From assembly GCA_964588525.1 (NCBI GenBank), contig CAZPQC010000079.1, forward strand, positions 1 to 18,241: 18,241 nucleotides of DNA, in the 5' to 3' direction. Below are positions 7,266 through 13,409 of the stretch, one piece after another. Source of the DNA: JAFGQJ01 sp964588525 (GTDB lineage: Bacteria > Spirochaetota > Spirochaetia > SZUA-6 > DRHE01). The notes beneath the pieces are model-generated. The model ran no database searches. It had not been told where the DNA came from and was given only the letters and a program-made list of their open reading frames with translations. The translations under genes and the position numbers were made by a program. Each line of letters opens with the position of its first letter. Positions within the stretch are counted from its first letter, which is position 1.

Positions 7266-7947
7266 ATCCGTCCCGACCGCTCTGGACGTTCAGGGGGTGA
7301 AAAAAGTCTTCCGCAGCGGCAATGAGGACCTGGTCGTTTTCGAGGAGGTGAGCTTTACCGTACCGCAGGGAAGCACGGCGGTCATCCTGGGGGAGAGCGG
7401 TTCGGGAAAAACGACCCTGCTGAATCTGATCGGTGCCCTGGATTCGTGCACGGCGGGACGGATCGTCTTCAATGGGTTCGATATCACCGAGCAGAGGGAG
7501 GAGAACCTCATCGAGTTTCGCTCGAGACACCTGGGATTCATCTTTCAGTTCCACTATCTTTTGAAGGATCTCACCGCCCTGGAAAACGTCCTGATTCCCG
7601 CCCTGATCGCCCGCTCCCCCAGCGCGCAGGCCGGACGGCGGGCGCAGGAGCTGCTCGCGCGGGTTGGATTGACGGCTCGGATGGACCACTACCCCGTGCA
7701 GCTGTCCGGGGGAGAACGGCAGAGGGTGGCCGTAGCCCGAGCCCTGATGAACGATCCCCACCTGATCCTGGCTGACGAACCGACGGGAAACCTCGACGAG
7801 CGCAACTCAAAGGCGATCCAGGAGCTGCTCTTCGAACTCGTACGATCCTTCGGCAAATCGATGGTCTTGGTGACCCATGCCGCCGACTTCAGTCGGCTGG
7901 GGGACGTGCACTTCCTGTTGGAGCACCGCAGGCTGAGGACGTTGTAA
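7258..7947 (+). CDS. lolD: Lipoprotein-releasing system ATP-binding protein LolD
   Basis: A 229-residue ABC ATPase of the MacB/LolD class that powers lipoprotein release. Walker A is GESGSGKT (45-52), the signature motif LSGGE (149-153), and Walker B LILADEP (169-175), followed by TGNLDE and a switch His in VLVTHA. The Q-loop lies in FIFQFHYLLKDLTALENV, close to the LolD pattern FxYQxHxLLxDFTALENV. A GGAGG at 7244-7248 serves the ATG at 7258, which lies inside the end of lolC. Flanking permeases on both sides, in the order C-D-E as in E. coli, support Lol rather than a MacB-type exporter. It overlaps lolE by one base (TAATG). Confidence 0.95.
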   Translation: MSESVPTALDVQGVKKVFRSGNEDLVVFEEVSFTVPQGSTAVILGESGSGKTTLLNLIGALDSCTAGRIVFNGFDITEQREENLIEFRSRHLGFIFQFHYLLKDLTALENVLIPALIARSPSAQAGRRAQELLARVGLTARMDHYPVQLSGGERQRVAVARALMNDPHLILADEPTGNLDERNSKAIQELLFELVRSFGKSMVLVTHAADFSRLGDVHFLLEHRRLRTL

Positions 7948-9260
7948 TGGCTCTCGGCCGCGCCCTCTGGACAAACCTGGGCCTGCGAACCTTCGTCTCC
8001 CGACGCGGAAGGATCTCGAGTCTCTTATTCGGCAGCATCATCGGCATAGGCTTGAGCCTGATCCCTCTGGTGGTCGTGTTGGAGGTCGCCGACGGGATGA
8101 TCGAAGGAATCACCCGCCGTTATCTGGAAGTGGGAACGTATCACCTGCAGGTGAGCCTGGCCGGGGATGCCAATCTGGAAAGTTACGAGATCCTGGCGCA
8201 GCGGCTTCGGGACGGACCCGGGGTCACTCGGGTCATCACGGAACGGCAGGGCATGGGCCTTCTGTACACCGATTCCGGGCGGGGGGCGGTCACCGTCCGT
8301 GCCGTGCCCCCGTCTTTGTACCGGGAGGATGCGGATTTTCGCAGGTTTTTTCAGATCCTCGAGGGATCTTTCGACCTGGACACTCCCCAGGCCATTCTCG
8401 TGGGCAGGGAGATCGCCCGGAAACTGGGGGTGCGCGTCGGGGAGCCCGTCAAGTTGCTGTCGATGGTCTCTACCTCGGTCGGACGGAGCTTGCCGCGGGT
8501 GAGCTCTTTCACCGTTACGGGAATTTTTACCACGGGGTACCAGGAGCTGGACAAGCTCTGGGTCTATATCCCCCTGAGCGCGGCCGCGCGGGTTTTGGCC
8601 GGCAGCAGCTCCTCGACATTTCTGGGGGTGAAGGTCAAGGATCCCTTCCAACGGATCGATGCCCAGCTGCGCGCCCTGGAAGCGGATCTTCCCGAAGAAG
8701 CTCAAGTAGCGAGCTGGTATGATCTGGAGAGAGCGAACTACAAGTCTTTCCAGACCACCCGGGCGCTGCTGGTCTTCGTTATGGTCCTGATCGTGGCTGT
8801 AGCCACCATCAACATTTCCTCGAGCCTGATCATGGTGGTCATCGAAAAAACAGAGGAGATCGGTATCCTCAAGGCCATGGGAGCGGATCCCGGGGAGATT
8901 ACCCGCACCTTCGTTTTTACGGGCCTGTGTGTCGGCTTCGCCGGTGTGCTGCTGGGCTTGAGCCTGGGATTGACCGTGGCTGTGAACATCAATTCCATAC
9001 TGGCCGGTGCCGAGCTGTTGGTGAATTGGCTGGTTTTTGCTGTCCGGCAGCTGATCTCTCCGATCGTTCAGGTGCGGAGCTCGGCCCCCGTGCGCCTCTT
9101 CAATGCGGAGTTTTACCTGGAGGAGATACCGATCCGCGTCAAGGTTGTAGAGCTGTTCTCCGTGGCCGCATCTTCCCTGCTGCTCTCGGCCCTGGCGGCT
9201 TTTTTTCCGGCCAGGGCGGCTGCCCGGATCAAACCCCTTGAAGTGTTACGGAAAATTTGA
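7947..9260 (+). CDS. lolE: Lipoprotein-releasing ABC transporter permease (LolE/LolC type)
   Basis: A 437-residue paralogue of the first permease with the same plan: first transmembrane helix at about 28-52, periplasmic domain (about 55-275), three C-terminal helices, and the cytoplasmic segment EKTEEIGILKAMGADPGEI that couples to LolD. The two permeases would pair as a heterodimer with a LolD dimer. The similarity of the N-terminal pattern (EVGTYHLQVS here, EISSYHLQIRG in the first) shows they are duplicates. It is the last gene of the overlapping operon; the following -10 box lies 10 nt after its stop. The protein ends in KPLEVLRKI, matching the usual LolC/E C-terminus. Assignment to the LolC/E family is firm, the letter E is by gene order. 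Confidence 0.9.
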   Translation: MALGRALWTNLGLRTFVSRRGRISSLLFGSIIGIGLSLIPLVVVLEVADGMIEGITRRYLEVGTYHLQVSLAGDANLESYEILAQRLRDGPGVTRVITERQGMGLLYTDSGRGAVTVRAVPPSLYREDADFRRFFQILEGSFDLDTPQAILVGREIARKLGVRVGEPVKLLSMVSTSVGRSLPRVSSFTVTGIFTTGYQELDKLWVYIPLSAAARVLAGSSSSTFLGVKVKDPFQRIDAQLRALEADLPEEAQVASWYDLERANYKSFQTTRALLVFVMVLIVAVATINISSSLIMVVIEKTEEIGILKAMGADPGEITRTFVFTGLCVGFAGVLLGLSLGLTVAVNINSILAGAELLVNWLVFAVRQLISPIVQVRSSAPVRLFNAEFYLEEIPIRVKVVELFSVAASSLLLSALAAFFPARAAARIKPLEVLRKI

Positions 9261-9269
9261 TTTTGTGTG

Positions 9270-9275
9270 TATAAT
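9270..9275 (+). promoter_or_regulatory. -10 box of a candidate promoter for mcsA-mcsB-clpC
   Basis: A perfect TATAAT sits just after lolE. No convincing -35 is found 16-18 nt upstream (TACGGA at 9247-9252), and it is not an extended -10. Transcription would start near 9282, only about 5 nt before the mcsA ATG. There is no Shine-Dalgarno sequence in that space, so a near-leaderless message is implied. No CtsR-type heptad repeat or CIRCE element is visible around it. Confidence 0.45.
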
Positions 9276-9286
9276 TAAACGTAGCT

Positions 9287-9787
9287 ATGAAATGTGAAAT
9301 CTGCGGTACCCGGAAAGCGGTGATCCATATCCAGCAGGTCATCGGCAAGGAACGGGTGGATCTTCATCTGTGCGAAGAGTGTGCCCTCGAGCGGGGTATA
9401 AACGGAGAGGGGGAGCACGTGGAGCTGTCCATCTCCAACATGCTGAACGGTCTTCTGGATATCCGCAACCTGAAGGAGAGGAAAAACGCGATCTGCCCGC
9501 AGTGCGGGTCGACTTGGGAATCGATTCAAAAGCGAGAGAAGTTGGGTTGCGCGGAATGCTACAGCACCTTCAGCCGGGAAATCCATTTCCTCCTTGAAAA
9601 AATGGGTGCCCAGTCGGTCCACCGGGGAAAGCTGCCGAAGGGTTTGAGTACCTACAAGCGGTATCTTGTCGACGTGGTCAAGCTCAAAGAGGGCTTGCGG
9701 GAGGCACTGAAACGCGAGGACTACGAGAAGGCGGCGCGGATTCGTGATCGCATTCGGGAATTGGAAAACTCGTCGGAGGAGGGTTGA
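9287..9787 (+). CDS. mcsA: McsA-like zinc-binding protein with UVR domain
   Basis: A 166-residue homologue of McsA, the activator and adaptor of the arginine kinase McsB in Firmicutes. It has four Cys-x-x-Cys pairs for two zinc sites: C3/C6, C29/C32, C70/C73 and C88/C91. The C-terminal helix pair at about 131-160 (LREALKREDYEKAARIRDRIRELEN region) is a UVR domain, the module also found in UvrB/UvrC and in the middle domain of ClpC. The ATG at 9287 begins the MKCEIC motif seen in family members, although no ribosome binding site precedes it. It is followed at a TGATG junction by mcsB, so the McsA-McsB pair is conserved. Its role here is probably to assist McsB or ClpC. Confidence in family membership is high. 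Confidence 0.9.
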   Translation: MKCEICGTRKAVIHIQQVIGKERVDLHLCEECALERGINGEGEHVELSISNMLNGLLDIRNLKERKNAICPQCGSTWESIQKREKLGCAECYSTFSREIHFLLEKMGAQSVHRGKLPKGLSTYKRYLVDVVKLKEGLREALKREDYEKAARIRDRIRELENSSEEG

Positions 9788-10842
9788 TGCATATCGACAG
9801 AGGATGGTTCAGCTCCCCCGGATCCGACGATGACGTAGCGATTTCCAGCCGGGTTCGGCTCGCCCGGAACCTGCTGGGTGTCCCCTTTCCGCCGACCTTG
9901 AGCAAGCAGGAGGAAGAGCAGGTTCAGCGCGAGGTTATCGATGCCTTCTCGGGGCTGTCCGATCGCTTCGATCCGATCTATCTGGACCGTCTTCCGCCCC
10001 TCGACCGGAAGATCCTCCTGGAACAGAACATCATCTCTCAGGATTTCTCCGTTTCCCCGAACAAGTTGGTGCTTCTGAAGCAGGACGGCAGGATCAGCGC
10101 CATGGTCAACGAGGAGGATCATCTGCGCCTCGCCTGCCTGGATACCGGCCTTTGCCTGCAGGGGGTATATGAGGCGGCGGATGACCTTGACAGCCGGCTG
10201 GAGGAAAAGCTGCACTTTGCCGCCTCGATCGAGTGGGGCTATCTGTCCTCTCGACTGGAAAATGCCGGAACGGGCCTGCGGGCCTCGGTAATGCTGCACA
10301 TGAGCGCCCTGGCGACCGACGGGACAATCGGCTGGGTTTTGAAGCGGGTAAACCAGATGGGTCTGCAAATCAAGGGATACTGGGGAGACGGGGACAACTC
10401 CCTCGGCGACATGTACCAGATCTCGAATCCCGTTTCGATCGGCCTTCGCGAGAAGGAGATTTTATCTTCGGTTGAAGAGGCGGCCAGGGAGATGGTGGAG
10501 TACGAGCGCAAGGCCCGGGAAGAGATGATGGCGAGCCGCCGAATCGAGTTGGAGGATCAGGTGCACAGAGCATTTGGGGTTTTAGGGACCTGCCGTCTGA
10601 TCTCCTCCAAAGAAGCGATAACACTACTTTCCACGGTCCGCCTGGGAATCAGCGTGGGAATCATCAGAGAACCGCGCAACGAGGTGATTACCGCCCTGAT
10701 GATCCAGGCTCAGAAGGCCCATGTTCAAAAAAGTCTGGACCAAACGGATGACGATGCAGATAATAAATTAGTAGATTATACGCGAGCGAAACTGATACGG
10801 CATGCCCTTCAGGGGCATGTCCGGGAGGACAACGATGTTTAA
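9787..10842 (+). CDS. mcsB: McsB-type protein arginine kinase homologue lacking the catalytic Cys
   Basis: A 351-residue member of the phosphagen kinase family. In Firmicutes, McsB phosphorylates arginines and marks proteins for ClpC-ClpP. It aligns end to end with Bacillus McsB: SSRVRLARN (nucleotide-binding arginines), NEEDH (108-112), GTGLRASVMLH (161-171), ISNP, and the C-terminal VRLGI...GII region. Three catalytic-core positions differ from Bacillus (compared from memory): the CPTN motif reads RLEN, so the reactive Cys is Arg156; the R of RGIYGEG is Lys196; and the Glu in it is Asp201. The substrate-pocket Glu of NEEDH is kept. Whether it is an active kinase is therefore uncertain; it may be a pArg-binding pseudo-enzyme. 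The ATG at 9787 follows GGAGGAGGG (9775-9783) and overlaps the mcsA stop by one base. A TTG three bases earlier is less likely. Confidence 0.9.
   Translation: MHIDRGWFSSPGSDDDVAISSRVRLARNLLGVPFPPTLSKQEEEQVQREVIDAFSGLSDRFDPIYLDRLPPLDRKILLEQNIISQDFSVSPNKLVLLKQDGRISAMVNEEDHLRLACLDTGLCLQGVYEAADDLDSRLEEKLHFAASIEWGYLSSRLENAGTGLRASVMLHMSALATDGTIGWVLKRVNQMGLQIKGYWGDGDNSLGDMYQISNPVSIGLREKEILSSVEEAAREMVEYERKAREEMMASRRIELEDQVHRAFGVLGTCRLISSKEAITLLSTVRLGISVGIIREPRNEVITALMIQAQKAHVQKSLDQTDDDADNKLVDYTRAKLIRHALQGHVREDNDV
10823..10829 (+). promoter_or_regulatory. Ribosome binding site deciding the clpC start
   Basis: GGGAGGA lies 5 nt before the ATG at 10835, inside the 3' end of mcsB. It selects MFKGLTQRAQ as the N-terminus, which is where ClpC proteins normally begin, and rules out a start 33 bases earlier. 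Confidence 0.8.
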
Positions 10843-13372
10843 GGGTTTGACCCAGCGTGCTCAAAAAATACTGACAGTACTGGCCCAGGAAGAAGCGAAG
10901 AGATTTCATTCCGACCAGCTTCTGCCTGAGCATATAATAATCGCCCTGCTCAAAGACGGAGAGGGCGTCGCGGTCAAGGCATTGCAGAAGGCCAAGGTAG
11001 ATCTGGGGGAGATGCAGCTGGAAATAGAGCGTTCCCTGCCTATGGGCAAGGGAGGGCTCATCCTTGGGGATGTTCCGCCTTCGAAGAGAGGAAAAAAGAT
11101 ACTGGAGGACTCCGCCGCCGAAGCCCGGAACATGGGCCATGAGTACATCGGAACCGAACACCTGCTTCTGGCCTCCAGCCAGGAGAAGGAAAGCGCCACG
11201 GCCCGCTATTTGATTCGCCACAAAGTGGATTCCGGCAAGTTACGGGAGCTCATCATCCAGATCAATGGTCTGGGGGACCTGAACCAGCAGGTACAGCAGA
11301 AGAGGAAGACCCAACCTCTGGCCAGGAAGGCCACTCCCACCTTGGACGAGTTCAGCCGTGATCTTACGAAATTAGCGCGGGACGACAAACTGGATCCGGT
11401 CATCGGCAGGATCCGGGAGATCCAGAGGGTGGTTCAAATACTGGCTCGGCGCACGAAGAACAACCCGGTTTTGATCGGAGAGCCCGGAGTGGGCAAGACC
11501 GCCATCGTGGAAGGTCTGGCTCAGCGGATCGTGACCGGAGATGTTCCTGAAGCGCTGTCCGGGCGCCGCGTGTTGACCCTGGACCTGGCCTCCCTGGTAG
11601 CAGGCACCAAATATCGGGGAGAGTTCGAAGAACGCCTGAAGAGGGTGATGAAAGAGATCGTATCGGCAAACAACGTGATCCTGTTCATCGACGAGCTGCA
11701 CACGCTCATTGGTGCCGGCGGGGCCGAGGGTGCCATTGATGCCTCGAACATGCTCAAACCGGCGCTGTCCAGAGGGGAGCTGCAGTGCATAGGAGCGACC
11801 ACGCTCAACGAGTATCGGAAGTACGTTGAGAAGGACGCCGCGCTGGAACGTAGATTCCAGCCGATCTACGTGGAAGAACCGACGGTGGGGGAGACCATCG
11901 AGATTCTCAAGGGTTTGAAGGAACATTACGGAAAGTTCCACCACGTAACCTACACCTATGAAGCTCTCGAAGCCTCTGCGGCGCTGTCCCATCGCTACAT
12001 CTCGGACAGGTTTCTTCCCGACAAGGCGATCGACCTGGTCGACGAAGCGGGCAGTCGCAAGAAGATCGATAACAGCGTACGGCCGAAGGAGCTGGCGAAG
12101 ATCGAGAGCGAGATCGAAAAACTGAGCGTGGAGAAGAGCAACCTCGTGGCCCAGCAGAACTACGAACAGGCCGCCGCGATAAGGGACCAGGTAAAGACCC
12201 TTCGCGGCAAGATGGAGGTGGTCAAACAGGATTGGGAAGCGAATCTTCGGGTGGAGGAAAACCTGGTCGATGTGGAGGAGATCCAGACCGTCGTCTCCGA
12301 GATCACCGGGATTCCCCTCAACAGGATCGCTCAAAGTGAATCGGAAAAGCTGCTGAAAATCGAGGAGGAGCTGCACAAGCGGGTGATCGGGCAGGATGCA
12401 GCGATCAGTTCGATCGCCGCTGCCATTCGTCGCTCCCGAACCGGCCTGAGCTCACCGAAGAGACCCTTGGGATCTTTCATCTTCCTGGGTCCTACCGGTG
12501 TGGGAAAGACCCTGTTGGCCAAGACTCTGGCGGCCTTTCTGTTCGGGAATGAGGACTCCCTGGTGCGTATCGACATGTCCGATTTCATGGAGAAGCACAA
12601 CGTGTCGCGTCTTGTGGGTGCTCCTCCGGGATACATCGGCTACGAGGAGGGGGGAATGCTGACCGAAAAGATCCGGCGGCGCCCCTACAGCGTCATTCTG
12701 CTGGATGAAATCGAAAAAGCCCATCCGGATGTTTTCAACCTGTTGCTTCAGGTGCTGGAGGAGGGGCAGCTGCAGGACAATCTCGGCCATACCGTCAGTT
12801 TCCGCAATACCGTGCTCATCATGACCTCCAATGCCGGAGCTCGGGAGATCAGCAAGGATGCCTCCCTGGGGTTTCATGTGGAAGAGGGTACGATGCGCTA
12901 CGAAGAGATCCGCACCAGCGCCTTGAGCGAGATGAAGCGGCTGTTCAATCCGGAGTTCATCAATCGGGTCGACGAGAGCGTGGTCTTTCACAGCTTGAGT
13001 CGGGACCAGCTGAGGGATATTCTGGAGCTGATGGTCAAGGAGGTGCAGGGTCAGCTGACGGATCAGAATATAACCCTGCAGATCACAGCCGCGGCGCGTA
13101 CGTACCTGATAGAGGAAGGGTACGACGAGAAGTACGGCGCTCGGCCGCTGCGCAGAACCCTACAGCGCCTCGTAGAGGATCCCCTCTCGATCGATATCCT
13201 GAAAGGCCGCTTCAAGCAGGGAAGTACCATCGTGGTCGACATCAAGGACCAAAAGATCGTCTTCAGATCGAAGAGAGCGCGCAAGAGCCCGGATAAAAAG
13301 GATAAGGCCAAGGGAGATCAGGGTGACAGCTCCGGTTCCTCCAAGCTTCCCCAGGAACTCGCCGTGCTCTGA
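10835..13372 (+). CDS. clpC: ClpC-type AAA+ unfoldase
   Basis: An 845-residue Hsp100 ATPase that unfolds substrates and feeds them to the ClpP protease. In order: a Clp N domain with two repeats (about 1-145), first AAA+ module with Walker A GEPGVGKT (215-222) and Walker B LFIDE (283-287), a coiled middle domain of about 60 residues (410-475) containing a UVR motif (NYEQAAAIRDQVKTL), second AAA+ module with Walker A GPTGVGKT (552-559) and Walker B LLDE (622-625), and a C-terminal D2-small domain. The short middle domain marks ClpC rather than ClpB. The Leu-Gly-Phe loop at 678-680 is the expected ClpP docking tripeptide, so it should work with ClpP; clpP itself is not in this window. The tail after about residue 810 is lysine- and serine-rich. 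Its start overlaps mcsB by 8 nt. Confidence 0.97.
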   Translation: MFKGLTQRAQKILTVLAQEEAKRFHSDQLLPEHIIIALLKDGEGVAVKALQKAKVDLGEMQLEIERSLPMGKGGLILGDVPPSKRGKKILEDSAAEARNMGHEYIGTEHLLLASSQEKESATARYLIRHKVDSGKLRELIIQINGLGDLNQQVQQKRKTQPLARKATPTLDEFSRDLTKLARDDKLDPVIGRIREIQRVVQILARRTKNNPVLIGEPGVGKTAIVEGLAQRIVTGDVPEALSGRRVLTLDLASLVAGTKYRGEFEERLKRVMKEIVSANNVILFIDELHTLIGAGGAEGAIDASNMLKPALSRGELQCIGATTLNEYRKYVEKDAALERRFQPIYVEEPTVGETIEILKGLKEHYGKFHHVTYTYEALEASAALSHRYISDRFLPDKAIDLVDEAGSRKKIDNSVRPKELAKIESEIEKLSVEKSNLVAQQNYEQAAAIRDQVKTLRGKMEVVKQDWEANLRVEENLVDVEEIQTVVSEITGIPLNRIAQSESEKLLKIEEELHKRVIGQDAAISSIAAAIRRSRTGLSSPKRPLGSFIFLGPTGVGKTLLAKTLAAFLFGNEDSLVRIDMSDFMEKHNVSRLVGAPPGYIGYEEGGMLTEKIRRRPYSVILLDEIEKAHPDVFNLLLQVLEEGQLQDNLGHTVSFRNTVLIMTSNAGAREISKDASLGFHVEEGTMRYEEIRTSALSEMKRLFNPEFINRVDESVVFHSLSRDQLRDILELMVKEVQGQLTDQNITLQITAAARTYLIEEGYDEKYGARPLRRTLQRLVEDPLSIDILKGRFKQGSTIVVDIKDQKIVFRSKRARKSPDKKDKAKGDQGDSSGSSKLPQELAVL

Positions 13373-13387
13373 CGCCCTTTGAGGCGC

Positions 13388-13406
13388 TATAATCCACTGG
13401 AGAGAG
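13388..13406 (+). promoter_or_regulatory. -10 box and ribosome binding site before the TPR gene
   Basis: TATAAT at 13388-13393 follows the clpC stop by 15 nt. No good -35 lies at the right distance. GGAGAGAG (13399-13406) is a ribosome binding site that supports the unusual TTG start at 13410. Any leader would be only about 10 nt. Confidence 0.45.
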
Positions 13407-13409
13407 TTT

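Noticed and set aside
9241..9290. A CtsR or HrcA (CIRCE) operator before mcsA
   Set aside because: Neither the tandem heptad of CtsR nor the inverted repeat of CIRCE can be found.
10802..10834. An earlier clpC start
   Set aside because: The extra 11 residues are not ClpC-like, and a clear ribosome binding site at 10823-10829 points to the ATG at 10835.
13373..13386. A hairpin after clpC as a terminator (CGCC, 6-nt loop, GGCG)
   Set aside because: The stem is only four base pairs and no T-run follows.
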